Shown here: in pieces, positions 32,118 through 40,259 of the stretch
Position numbering within the stretch: position 1 is the stretch's first letter
Layout: every line of letters starts with the position of its first letter
Assembly: GCA_910584435.1 (NCBI GenBank)
Contig: CAJUAP010000012.1
Coordinates: forward strand, 13,710-77,709
Source: an uncultured Acetatifactor sp.
Lineage (GTDB): Bacteria > Bacillota > Clostridia > Lachnospirales > Lachnospiraceae
Length of the DNA stretch: 64,000 nucleotides
Reading direction: 5' to 3'
Notes under the pieces: generated by a model
Databases searched by the model: none
Told to the model about the DNA's origin: nothing
Seen by the model: the letters and a program-made list of their open reading frames with translations, nothing else
Made by a program: the position numbers and the translations under genes

Positions 32118-34157
32118 TTAACGGATTTCATCCAGATAGAGCTGTACGCGATTGTCTATGACAGCGGTTATCTCTTCGATGCTTTTGATGCCGTCGAAGT
32201 AATCCTGCGCTTCTTCACGGATGATTTCCAGGATGGGAGTGGTCTTGACAGGGAGGAATCTGGCGCCTTCCAGTATTTCTTCCAGCTCTTCTGCTCTGCT
32301 GTCCGTAAGATCATAGAGTCCCTTTCTTCGGATAACTTTTCCGGATGAAGGATCCGTTATGACGCGCCCTTCCGTCTGCTCCTGCTCTATCATGGCATGA
32401 AAGGCGACTTTACTGACGGGATAGATACTGCTGTCAACAAAATCCCAACGAGCCTGCGCTTCATTGCTTAACAGGAAACGGAGGAATTCCCAGGCGCCTT
32501 CCTTTTGAGCGGAGTCTGCGTTGATCATCAGGGTATAACCTGAGCCGGGCTTAACGTGGTAGCCGTCATCAAACAGCGTTCCTGCCATCACCTTGCCTTC
32601 TTCTTCCCTTGTGGCTCTGTCCATATAATTGTATAAAAAATAGAATTCTGTCTGGGTAAGGCTTGGCAGGTGATTCTTAGGGTTGTATCCGTACCGCTTT
32701 GCCGTCCGCAGTATTTTGGCAAACAGTTCTCCGCTGAAATCACAGGTGCCCTCATTCCAATCAATCATTCCCCAGAGATTCTCGGAACCTTCAAGGAACA
32801 GTTCCAAAACACCCGATGAATTTACACGATCCGCATATATTGCATTTTCTTTCCAGGAAAGCAGTGCATCTATCAGGGTTTCAATATCCGGTTCCTCTGT
32901 GCTGCCGATGACTGCACTGTCCATATAATAACCGCCGCCCTTTGGAATGGTACATATATTGGCAGTAATGCTATATATCTTTTCCCCATCCCTCCAATAG
33001 GCAAAGGCACAGGGGAAATAGTCCTCTTCTTTTATGTCGGCATCTTCCATGTAAGGGCGTAAATCTGCAAATCCTCCTTTGGATGCAACCCCATAAGCGT
33101 ATTCTCCAAGCACATCGCCATAGAAGATGTCGGGGCCTTTTCCGGCGCTTATTTCAACGCTTGTCTGCCTTGCGTAATCCGCCGGATCTTCCTGAAGGCC
33201 GCATTCTTCCAGCACAATGAAGTAATGCTCGTTTTCCTGGTTAAAAATGGAGGCCATGGCTTTGAACCACGCGCCGTCACCGCCCCTGAATTCCGTTCCG
33301 CGCATTACAATGGGGGTTTTTCCTTCCCCGGCATTTATCTGGTGCAGTGTCTGCAGGAAAATCCCCGATGTGCTGCTGGAGAACGGACCCCAGAGAAGCT
33401 GCGCCTCTCCCCTTTCTGTGAGTATAAAGTCCCAGAGCTGCATGTGCTGCGGTATCTGGTAGGTGGTTTTATGAAACGACCATATACTGGTTAGCTTTCC
33501 ATTCTCTGTAGTGAGTTCAGCGAATTCACCACCGAGCAGGCATAATAGTTCTTCGCCGCCGGAACCGATATGCATGGTAGGGTCATAGACAAAAGAAGTT
33601 ATATTAGATATTAACCCTGTTTCCGTATCGAGCTCTGCAAAGGCACCTTCGGGGCTGCTGTCGGTGGAATATTTCAGGAATATTCTGCCGTTCTGCTGTT
33701 GGCATATTTGGTTTATTGCTATGCGTCCCTCGTTCTCATGTCTGTAAAGCGTTGTTCCGGACACGTCCATTTTTATCAGGACATTTGTAGAGCGCTCGGG
33801 GCTGATGGAAAAATTATAAAAATGATACAGATTTCTGTTGCTGTCAAGATAACTGTGTGCGCTGTAGAAGGATTCCACAGGCAGATCCTCAAACAAGAGC
33901 TCGCGAGTTCCATCCATATGATACAGAAAGATATCCGCAGTTTCGGTTTCTGAGATTGTCCGGACTGCCCAGAGCTGTATAGGTTCTTCCTGGTAAAACT
34001 GTGCTCCCAGGAAATAGCCATCAACGTCTTTGGCTACATCATAAAAAGGTTCGGATTCTGAACGGATGTCGTAGTATTCTGCTGTTTTCTCATTGCTGCA
34101 GCCGGAAAACAGGCAGCAGGACAGAAGCAGCATCACAATGCAGTATATTTTTTTCAT
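32118..34157 (-). CDS. Extracellular solute-binding lipoprotein with N-terminal beta-rich domain
   Basis: A protein of about 679 residues. A lipoprotein signal (hydrophobic core then L-F-S-G-C) leads into roughly 240 residues of repeated beta-rich strands of unknown type. The C-terminal 430 residues are a family 1 binding protein: Q-E-N-E-H-Y-F-I, G-P-D-I-F-Y-G-D, D-L-R-P-Y-M, W-E-F-L-R-F-L-L-S-N-E-A-Q and a final Y-F-D-G-I-K-S-I-E-E-I. Usual binding proteins have about 400-450 residues, so the N-terminal domain is an addition. No permease genes are near. The ATG at 34157 follows GAGGAATCCT; it may be a sensor or orphan binding protein. Confidence 0.82.
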   Translation of the reverse strand: MKKIYCIVMLLLSCCLFSGCSNEKTAEYYDIRSESEPFYDVAKDVDGYFLGAQFYQEEPIQLWAVRTISETETADIFLYHMDGTRELLFEDLPVESFYSAHSYLDSNRNLYHFYNFSISPERSTNVLIKMDVSGTTLYRHENEGRIAINQICQQQNGRIFLKYSTDSSPEGAFAELDTETGLISNITSFVYDPTMHIGSGGEELLCLLGGEFAELTTENGKLTSIWSFHKTTYQIPQHMQLWDFILTERGEAQLLWGPFSSSTSGIFLQTLHQINAGEGKTPIVMRGTEFRGGDGAWFKAMASIFNQENEHYFIVLEECGLQEDPADYARQTSVEISAGKGPDIFYGDVLGEYAYGVASKGGFADLRPYMEDADIKEEDYFPCAFAYWRDGEKIYSITANICTIPKGGGYYMDSAVIGSTEEPDIETLIDALLSWKENAIYADRVNSSGVLELFLEGSENLWGMIDWNEGTCDFSGELFAKILRTAKRYGYNPKNHLPSLTQTEFYFLYNYMDRATREEEGKVMAGTLFDDGYHVKPGSGYTLMINADSAQKEGAWEFLRFLLSNEAQARWDFVDSSIYPVSKVAFHAMIEQEQTEGRVITDPSSGKVIRRKGLYDLTDSRAEELEEILEGARFLPVKTTPILEIIREEAQDYFDGIKSIEEITAVIDNRVQLYLDEIR

Positions 34158-34179
34158 AGGATTCCTCTTTTTTATCCAG

Positions 34180-34216
34180 TTAAGACCTGCCCGTTGCTTC
34201 TTCAACAGGCAGGTCT
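34180..34216 (-). terminator. Hairpin between two minus-strand genes
   Basis: AAGACCTGCC and GGCAGGTCTT pair across about 15 bases. It lies after the stop of the small secreted protein and just before the binding-protein start, with no T run, so it may be an attenuator or processing hairpin. Confidence 0.55.
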
Positions 34217-34235
34217 TGACCGGTTTCCCTTTTGA

Positions 34236-34580
34236 TTATTCTTCGAACTCGCATAAACTGCACCGGAATCTGTGCGGCCAGTCTGCTGCAATGAGGTCAT
34301 GTTTTTCATAACCTATTTGGCGTATGCGTTGTACACTGTACTCCGCGCATATACTGCATTTAAACAATCCATCTTCATATATGTAATGGTATTCACTGTT
34401 GCTTGCTTCATATTCAGACCAACTGCTTTCGACTTGATACCAATAATGATCACAGACCCATAAAGGTGAAGCACCCTTATCTCCGGCGGCCTGTGCAGTC
34501 GCTGGATTACCCATAAATGATGCTGTTATTGCAAGGGACAATGCTGATGTTAAGAATAGTTTCATTATTTGTATTTTCAT
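34236..34580 (-). CDS. Small secreted Cys/His-rich protein
   Basis: A 114-residue protein with a clear Sec signal peptide (M-K-I-Q-I-M-K then a hydrophobic core ending A-T-A-Q-A-A). The mature part has W-V-C-D-H-Y-W near its start, then F-K-C-S-I-C and R-F-R-C-S-L-C pairs with histidines between, suggesting a zinc- or disulfide-bound fold. I do not recognise a named family. The ATG at 34580 follows AAGGGGAACGA. It lies upstream of the solute-binding lipoprotein on the same strand, 78 bases apart, and may be co-transcribed with it. Confidence 0.65.
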   Translation of the reverse strand: MKIQIMKLFLTSALSLAITASFMGNPATAQAAGDKGASPLWVCDHYWYQVESSWSEYEASNSEYHYIYEDGLFKCSICAEYSVQRIRQIGYEKHDLIAADWPHRFRCSLCEFEE

Positions 34581-34864
34581 TCGTTCCCCTTTTCTGTGCG
34601 GCATTGTTATAGAGTGTCATGCATGGATGCCGCACAGCCATACATGATGTGGACGGAAGGATACTGCCGCTGCAGACAGTCGCCTGTGCCCCATGTATCC
34701 TTCTGCAGTCAACTGAAATCATAAAATGAGCTCATCTGTATGATTATAATACAATCGTCTTTTAGAACTGTCAAGGACATTGCATCGACAAAATTCGACA
34801 GATTTACAGGTAAAATGACAGAATATAAATGTTATAATGTCAGATGTTTTTTATGTGTTTACTA
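34581..34864. other. Divergent intergenic region
   Basis: About 280 bases between the minus-strand secreted-protein gene and the plus-strand metal operon. It is A/T-rich towards the right, with GCATGGATGCCG/CGGCATTG hairpin halves at about 34596-34634. No gene was seen. Confidence 0.45.
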
Positions 34865-34916
34865 TTGACATTTACGAAAAATGTGGTAATATAAACATAT
34901 GAACAATGGTTCAAAT
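34865..34916 (+). promoter_or_regulatory. Metal-operon promoter with ArsR/SmtB-type operator
   Basis: TTGACA (34865-34870) and TAATAT (34887-34892) are 16 bases apart. Directly downstream lies ATATGAACAATGGTTCAAAT (34897-34916), with arms TGAAC and GTTCA. This matches the ATATGAACA...TGTTCAT-type sites bound by CzrA/CadC/ArsR metal sensors. No such regulator gene is in the neighbourhood, so it would act from elsewhere. Confidence 0.75.
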
Positions 34917-34973
34917 GAGAAAGTGAAAAGCAAAATTTATAAGAAAAAATGGAATTGGAGCAGGAGGATTGTC

Positions 34974-35195
34974 ATGAAGAAAACCTATAAAATTGAAGTG
35001 GATTGTGCAAATTGTGCGCTTAAGATGGAAGAAGCAGCGAAAAAGGTGGAGGGCGTTCAGGAGGCAACGGTTAGTTTTATGACACAGAAGATGAAAGTAG
35101 AATTTGCGGAAGGCGCAGATGATAAGAGTGTTATGCAGGCGGTGAGGAAGGCATGCAAGAAGGTGGAGGATGATTGTGAGATTTTCCTTGATTAA
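34974..35195 (+). CDS. Heavy-metal-associated (HMA) domain protein
   Basis: A 73-residue free HMA domain. The metal motif is D-C-A-N-C at about residues 10-14 in the expected first loop, followed by K-M-E-E-A-A-K-K-V-E-G-V and the second-half strand A-T-V-S-F-M-T-Q-K-M-K-V-E-F. It probably hands a soft metal ion to, or senses it for, the P-type ATPase encoded 270 bases downstream, which lacks its own N-terminal HMA domain. The ATG at 34974 follows AGGAGG; the frame extends upstream to 34899, across the operator, but that part is not protein-like. Confidence 0.88.
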   Translation: MKKTYKIEVDCANCALKMEEAAKKVEGVQEATVSFMTQKMKVEFAEGADDKSVMQAVRKACKKVEDDCEIFLD

Positions 35196-35336
35196 GTGTG
35201 AGAAGAAAATCCAATCGCTTGCGGCAGAGGCCGCTTCGCGAAGATTTTCTACGGCGCAAGAACAGCGCCTGGAAGTGTGCAGTAACCGTTCGGATGTCTG
35301 TCTGTCCGGACGGTTATACTGATTATACTTGTGAGA

Positions 35337-35406
35337 ACATACATTTGCCGCTTTTGGTTTTGCATGACGGAAGCGTTCGCTCGTTATATGTCTTATTTGG
35401 CAGATG
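35337..35406 (+). repeat. Dispersed repeat family C, copy 1
   Basis: About 70 bases, CATACATTTGCCG at one end and GGCAGATG at the other, between the HMA gene and the P-type ATPase gene. It matches 38489-38558 over its whole length with scattered differences. Confidence 0.7.
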
Positions 35407-35466
35407 TTTTAGAGTATCCGTATCTATTATGAATTGCAGCAGTTTATAAAGGCAGGTGACGAAGGG

Positions 35467-37458
35467 ATGACAAAGAAACAGAAACTTGTATTGTATCGGA
35501 TTATTCTTGCGGCTGTGCTGATGGCAGCGCTTTATTTTGTGCCTGTGAAAGGGTATCTGAGATTTGCGCTGTATTTGATTCCTTATATGATTATAGGCTA
35601 TGATATACTCCGCAAAGCTGTCCTGGGCATAGTCCACGGAGAGATTTTCGATGAGAATTTCCTGATGGCAGTGGCTACCGTAGGCGCTATGCTGCTGGGG
35701 GTCTATAATGAAGCTCATGGCGTGGAGGGGGAATTCGCCGAAGGTGTGGCAGTCATGCTGTTTTACCAGATAGGTGAGCTGTTCCAATCAGTGGCGGTGG
35801 GCAAGAGCCGCCGGAACATCAGCGCACTTATGGATATCCGTCCGGATTACGCCAATGTGGAAGATGAGAGCGGCAATTTGGAACAGGTGGATCCGGACGA
35901 TGTGGAAGTGGGGACGATGATTGTGGTACGTCCCGGTGAGAAGATTCCCATTGACGGCATTGTGGCGGAAGGAAATTCCACGCTCAACACCAGCGCTTTG
36001 ACGGGAGAGAGCGTACCCAGGGAAGCGGGCATTGGGGATGAGGTAATCAGCGGCTGCGTGAATCTGTCCGGTGTGCTGAGGATCCGTACCACCAGGGAGT
36101 TCGGGGAATCCACAGTGTCTAAAATACTGGATCTGGTGGAAAATTCCAGCATGAAGAAGGCGCGTACCGAGAATTTTATCACGAAATTTGCAAGATATTA
36201 TACCCCTGCCGTGTGTATCAGTGCGCTGGCGCTGGCAGTGGTGCCTGTATTGATAAATCTGTGTATGGGGAATCCTGCCAATTGGAATGTGTGGATGATT
36301 CGGGCATTGACTTTCCTGGTAATCAGCTGCCCCTGTGCCTTGGTGATTTCCATTCCCTTAAGCTTCTTCGGCGGAATCGGGGGAGCGTCAGCCAAAGGAA
36401 TCCTGGTCAAAGGCTCTAATTATCTGGAAGTCCTGGCCCAGACGAAATATGTGGTGTTTGATAAGACCGGAACGCTGACAAAGGGCGTATTTCAGGTATC
36501 GGGTGTGTATCCGTCAGAAGCGTTTCAGGGAGAGGCGTCTGCCCTGCCTGCTGCAGATGGAATGTCCGCAGGAGGGGAAGAGATCGGCAGAACAGCAGCG
36601 GAGCGTTATGGAGAGGCAGGCGGAAAACTGCTGGCGCTTGCGGCTTATGCGGAAAGCTATTCTTCGCATCCCATCAGCAGGAGCCTGAGGGAAGCTTACG
36701 GCGCCGAAATCAGTCAGGCATTGGTGACGGATGTGGAAGAAATCGGCGGACATGGTGTAATCGCCAATGTGGGTGGAGTGAAGGTGGCGGCAGGCAATGC
36801 CAAACTGATGGCAAAGCTCGGGCTGGAATACGATCGGAATACCGGCGTGGGAACGATTGTCCATGTGGCGGTCAACGGAAGCTATGGGGGATATATTTTG
36901 ATATCCGATGTGGTAAAGGAGCAGTCTGCCGCAGCCATTACCGCATTGAAGAAAATCGGTGTGAAGAAGACAATTATGTTAACGGGAGACAGTGCGGCAG
37001 TGGCGCAGCAGGTGGCAGAGCAGCTGGGATTGGATGAAGTAAAAAGCGAGCTTCTGCCAGGGGATAAGGTGGAAGCTGTGGAGGCGCTGCTGGCGGAGAA
37101 GCTGCCGAAGGAAAGACTTGCATTTGCAGGAGACGGCATAAATGATGCGCCTGTACTTTCCAGAGCGGATATCGGCGTGGCTATGGGGGCGCTGGGTTCC
37201 GATGCTGCCATTGAGGCGGCGGATGTTGTGCTTATGGATGATAACCCTATGAAGCTGGCTCTTGCCATGGGAATTGCCCGAAAGTGTATGCGCATTGTAT
37301 ATGAAAATATAGTGTTTGCATTGGGTATTAAGGCCGCGTGCCTGGTTCTGGGCGCTGTGGGCATGGCAAACATGTGGGTGGCAATCTTTGCCGATGTGGG
37401 TGTAATGGTGCTGGCGGTGCTGAATGCGGTCAGATGCCTGCATTATACTTCCGAATAG
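35467..37458 (+). CDS. P1B-type heavy metal ATPase (Zn/Cd/Pb type)
   Basis: A 663-residue metal-transporting P-type ATPase. It begins directly with membrane helices (no HMA domain), then shows the actuator L-T-G-E-S-V-P, the membrane metal site C-P-C-A-L (Cys288, Cys290), the phosphorylated Asp332 in DKTGTLTKG, the S-H-P-I-S nucleotide-binding His-Pro, and GDGINDAP. C-P-C together with the final membrane segment D-V-G-V-M-V-L-A-V-L-N fits the Zn/Cd/Pb exporters (ZntA/CadA) rather than the copper pumps. About 45 residues after DKTGT (S-A-L-P-A-A-D-G...E-R-Y-G-E) look like an insertion. Regulation is likely from the ArsR-type operator at 34897. Confidence 0.92.
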   Translation: MTKKQKLVLYRIILAAVLMAALYFVPVKGYLRFALYLIPYMIIGYDILRKAVLGIVHGEIFDENFLMAVATVGAMLLGVYNEAHGVEGEFAEGVAVMLFYQIGELFQSVAVGKSRRNISALMDIRPDYANVEDESGNLEQVDPDDVEVGTMIVVRPGEKIPIDGIVAEGNSTLNTSALTGESVPREAGIGDEVISGCVNLSGVLRIRTTREFGESTVSKILDLVENSSMKKARTENFITKFARYYTPAVCISALALAVVPVLINLCMGNPANWNVWMIRALTFLVISCPCALVISIPLSFFGGIGGASAKGILVKGSNYLEVLAQTKYVVFDKTGTLTKGVFQVSGVYPSEAFQGEASALPAADGMSAGGEEIGRTAAERYGEAGGKLLALAAYAESYSSHPISRSLREAYGAEISQALVTDVEEIGGHGVIANVGGVKVAAGNAKLMAKLGLEYDRNTGVGTIVHVAVNGSYGGYILISDVVKEQSAAAITALKKIGVKKTIMLTGDSAAVAQQVAEQLGLDEVKSELLPGDKVEAVEALLAEKLPKERLAFAGDGINDAPVLSRADIGVAMGALGSDAAIEAADVVLMDDNPMKLALAMGIARKCMRIVYENIVFALGIKAACLVLGAVGMANMWVAIFADVGVMVLAVLNAVRCLHYTSE

Positions 37459-37481
37459 TGATTTAGAATTTATAATAGCTA

Positions 37482-37510
37482 TTCCATTTTTCAGGGAAAT
37501 GTGGTATGAT
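37482..37510 (+). promoter_or_regulatory. Predicted aldolase promoter
   Basis: TTCCAT (37482-37487) and TATGAT (37505-37510) with a 17-base spacer, about 93 bases before the aldolase start. Confidence 0.5.
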
Positions 37511-37602
37511 AGGAAAGAATAAAAATCAGTTTCTGTCATTTTGTAAATATGTCCCGATGCCGGGATAGAGACTGGTAAATTTAATAAATGGAGGTATGTG
37601 TT

Positions 37603-38466
37603 ATGTTAGTTTCTGCAACGGAAATGTTAAAGAAGGCGAAAGCAGGCCATTATGCAGTAGGGCAGTTTAACATTAACAATCTGGAGTGGACGAAAACGAT
37701 TCTGCTGACCGCAAAGGAATGCAAGTCCCCTGTTATTCTGGGTGTATCGGAAGGCGCAGGAAAGTATATGGGCGGTTATCATGCAGTGGTAGGCATGGTA
37801 AACGGATTGCTGAAGGATCTTGACATTGATGTGCCGGTAGCGCTTCATTTGGATCATGGTACTTATGAAGGATGCTATAAGTGTATCGAGGCAGGTTTTT
37901 CATCCATTATGTTTGACGGTTCCCATTATCCCATTGAAGAGAATATTGCCAAGACCACGGAGCTTGTTGCATCCGCCCACGGCAAGGGAATTTCCATTGA
38001 GGCTGAGGTTGGCGCTATCGGCGGTGAAGAGGATGGCGTTATCGGCATGGGTGAGTGCGCAGATCCCAAGGAGTGCAAGGCAATTGCAGACCTGGGTGTA
38101 GATTTCCTGGCAGCCGGCATCGGCAATATCCATGGAAAATATCCCGCAAACTGGAAGGGCCTGAGCTTTGAAACCCTGGACGCTGTTCAGCAGCTTACCG
38201 GAGAACTGCCCCTGGTGCTTCACGGCGGTACCGGTATTCCGGCAGATATGATTAAGAAGGCAATCTCCCTGGGAGTGGCTAAGATTAATGTGAATACGGA
38301 ATGCCAGCTTGCATTTGCCGAGGCTACCCGTAAGTATATTGAGGCAGGCAAGGATAAGGAAGGCAAGGGATTTGACCCTCGTAAGCTTCTGGCGCCCGGT
38401 GTGGAAGCAATCAAGGCCACTGTAAAAGAGAAGATGGAATTGTTTGGTTCTGTAGGTAAAGCGTAA
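37603..38466 (+). CDS. fba: Class II fructose-1,6-bisphosphate aldolase
   Basis: A 287-residue class II aldolase. Zinc and catalytic elements are A-L-H-L-D-H-G (Asp/His pair), S-I-M-F-D-G-S-H, the E-A-E-V-G loop, G-I-G-N-I-H-G zinc His and L-H-G-G-T-G-I-P, with the K-I-N-V-N-T-E phosphate site. It cleaves fructose-1,6-bisphosphate to DHAP and glyceraldehyde-3-phosphate in glycolysis; a tagatose-bisphosphate role cannot be excluded. The ATG at 37603 follows GGAGGT. It is monocistronic, with a terminator at 38590. Confidence 0.93.
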   Translation: MLVSATEMLKKAKAGHYAVGQFNINNLEWTKTILLTAKECKSPVILGVSEGAGKYMGGYHAVVGMVNGLLKDLDIDVPVALHLDHGTYEGCYKCIEAGFSSIMFDGSHYPIEENIAKTTELVASAHGKGISIEAEVGAIGGEEDGVIGMGECADPKECKAIADLGVDFLAAGIGNIHGKYPANWKGLSFETLDAVQQLTGELPLVLHGGTGIPADMIKKAISLGVAKINVNTECQLAFAEATRKYIEAGKDKEGKGFDPRKLLAPGVEAIKATVKEKMELFGSVGKA

Positions 38467-38488
38467 GCAGATTTTCATACCCGCGAGC

Positions 38489-38558
38489 GCATACATTTGC
38501 CGCGTTTTGCTTTGTATGACAGAAATACGCACTTGTTATATGTTTTGTCTGGCAGATG
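38489..38558 (+). repeat. Dispersed repeat family C, copy 2
   Basis: It matches copy 1 (35337-35406): ATACATTTGCCGC, TGCTTTGTATGAC, GTTATATGT and GGCAGATG blocks occur in the same order and spacing. Confidence 0.7.
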
Positions 38559-38589
38559 CGATGGACCGTGGGGATGAATTGTGTGACAG

Positions 38590-38624
38590 AGCAGCCGTTT
38601 CCAAGATAGGAACGGCTGCTTTTT
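38590..38624 (+). terminator. Rho-independent terminator of fba
   Basis: AGCAGCCGTTTCC pairs with GGAACGGCTGCT across 6 bases, followed by TTTTT. Confidence 0.9.
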
Positions 38625-38676
38625 ACGCATGCAGCCGGGAGGGGTGCTCTTTACCATTTGTTGGATTAACTGTCCA

Positions 38677-38705
38677 ATGACAGAACATAAATTTAGTGTT
38701 ATACT
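38677..38705 (+). promoter_or_regulatory. Predicted promoter of the HTH gene
   Basis: ATGACA (38677-38682) and TATACT (38700-38705) with a 17-base spacer, giving a leader of about 175 bases. Confidence 0.5.
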
Positions 38706-38885
38706 TACTTGAAAGTCCTGTAACCTGCCTTGCAGAAACCGTGCAGTCGAATAAGCAAGGTGGAGCAGTCCCGCGCATAGGGGATTCTGTGGATGCATTA
38801 TGCACATTTTATAGTCTATACGGGCGGCTTCCGCAATTGTACGGCGTGTACAGACGGCTGATAACAGGAAGAAAGGTGATATGCT

Positions 38886-39215
38886 ATGCCGTTGGGGAAT
38901 TCATATTCAAGTATTGATTTGCATGAGACAGGTAAACAGATAAAAAAGCTTGTGCGGCAGAGAGGGTATTCGGTAAAGGACATTCAGCATTTGCTGCATT
39001 TGTCGTGTCCTCAGCCCATATACCGCTGGATGAATGGCCAGGTGCTGCCCACAGTGGATCATTTGTACATTATGGCCAGGGCACTGCATGTCCACATGGA
39101 GGAACTGCTGGTATCTCAGGATGAAACGATAAAAATGAAGATTGCGGAGGATGATATACCTGTCTGGAAGCGTATGTATACCTATTGGAAGCTTTGGGAA
39201 GGAAGGGCTGCATAG
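38886..39215 (+). CDS. Small XRE-type helix-turn-helix regulator
   Basis: A 109-residue protein with a Cro/C1-type HTH: the helices G-K-Q-I-K-K-L-V-R-Q-R-G-Y-S-V-K-D-I, the recognition segment C-P-Q-P-I-Y-R-W-M-N-G and the closing L-P-T-V-D-H-L-Y-I-M-A-R-A-L. The C-terminal 35 residues are a short unknown tail rich in Trp and Tyr. It probably binds DNA as a dimer; the target is unknown. The ATG follows GAAAGGTGATATGCT. It is a stand-alone gene ended by the hairpin at 39294. Confidence 0.8.
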   Translation: MPLGNSYSSIDLHETGKQIKKLVRQRGYSVKDIQHLLHLSCPQPIYRWMNGQVLPTVDHLYIMARALHVHMEELLVSQDETIKMKIAEDDIPVWKRMYTYWKLWEGRAA

Positions 39216-39293
39216 AATAAATGATATCTTCACTTCAGGAAAACCGGAATTGGATAAAATGGAAATTGTGATAATCAGCCCGGAAAAGGGAGG

Positions 39294-39326
39294 ATGCCAA
39301 GGAACCGGGTTCCTTGGCATTTATTA
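39294..39326 (+). terminator. Hairpin terminator after the HTH gene
   Basis: ATGCCAAGGAA and TTCCTTGGCAT pair around CCGGG, followed by a short T-rich stretch (TTATTATG). Strong stem, weak T run. Confidence 0.7.
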
Positions 39327-39518
39327 TGAAAAAGTTATTTAGTAAACAATAAACTGTAATCGGCTTCTTTGTTATGCTGCTTCATTGCTGTTTCGTTGTT
39401 GTTAAATATAGTATACGAGGCAGAAATGGATAAAAAGTGATAATTAATTGAAGATTCATTGAATTAATTGTAAACAAAATATGAAGTGAGATGTTATGCC
39501 GTTAATAGGAGAACGAAA

Positions 39519-40259
39519 GTGAGTTATCTAAAGAAATTTCAATTTTTTACGGAAGGCGCAGAGGCGGCGCTTTATGTGACAGATGAGGTATGCATTGCAG
39601 ATAGACTGAGGGAGGAGGGAGAGGCGGTGCTTGTGTATCTTCATCAGGGCAATCGCGGGCAGGACTTTTCTAAGTATTTATTTGCGGTAGAAGACCCGGA
39701 AGAATTGGAGGCAGAATATATTGAGAGGGTTTACCGCAGGCTGAAGGGGCTGCCCTGGTATATCATGGACACTGCCAGATGCCGGATTCGGGAAACCAAA
39801 CCGGAGGATGTGGAGGCATTTTACAGAATATACAGTGATCCTTCCATTACAAAATATATGGAGAATTTATATCCGGAAAAGGAAGAAGAAAAGCAGTATA
39901 TTCAGGAGTATATTGATAAGATATATACTTATTATGGTTATGGAGTTTGGACGGTGATAGAACGTCAAAATGGTGAAGTCATTGGCAGGGCTGGTTTTTC
40001 TAACAGGGAAGGATTTGAAGATCCTGAATTAGGATTTATCATAGGTGCCCCCTGGCAGAGGAAGGGATATGCAATGGAGGTCTGCCAGGGGGTTCTCAGA
40101 TATGGCTGGACGGCGTTGGATTTCAGCCGGGTGCAGGCATTGGTTGCGCCGGGCAATGTTCCCTCTTTGAGATTGTGCGAAAAACTCGGTTTTCGGTATG
40201 AGAAAGATGTCGTTCTCAAGGAGGGAAAGTACTGCCGGCTTATTCTTCAGAGAAAATAG
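39519..40259 (+). CDS. GNAT family N-acetyltransferase
   Basis: A protein of about 246 residues. The C-terminal 165 residues are a GNAT domain: C-R-I-R-E-T-K-P-E-D, W-T-V-I-E-R-Q-N-G-E-V-I-G, the acetyl-CoA loop G-A-P-W-Q-R-K-G-Y-A-M-E and N-V-P-S-L-R-L-C-E-K-L-G-F. The N-terminal 80 residues are a separate, unrecognised domain. The closest family pattern is RimJ/RimL-like (ribosomal protein alanine or small-molecule acetyltransferases). The GTG at 39519 follows AGGAG; another GTG at 39486 has no site. Its 3' end overlaps the convergent MutS2-like gene by 20 bases. Confidence 0.85.
   Translation: MSYLKKFQFFTEGAEAALYVTDEVCIADRLREEGEAVLVYLHQGNRGQDFSKYLFAVEDPEELEAEYIERVYRRLKGLPWYIMDTARCRIRETKPEDVEAFYRIYSDPSITKYMENLYPEKEEEKQYIQEYIDKIYTYYGYGVWTVIERQNGEVIGRAGFSNREGFEDPELGFIIGAPWQRKGYAMEVCQGVLRYGWTALDFSRVQALVAPGNVPSLRLCEKLGFRYEKDVVLKEGKYCRLILQRK

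Larger units (their letters stand above)
38467..38885 (+). other. Intergenic region after the aldolase gene
   Basis: 419 bases that hold repeat C copy 2 (38489-38558), the aldolase terminator (38590-38624) and a predicted promoter (38677-38705) for the HTH gene. The remaining 180 bases form its long leader, in which no gene was seen. Confidence 0.6.

Noticed and set aside
39142..39342. Plus-strand frame of 66 codons overlapping the HTH gene
   Set aside because: It runs through the terminator hairpin and has no ribosome site.
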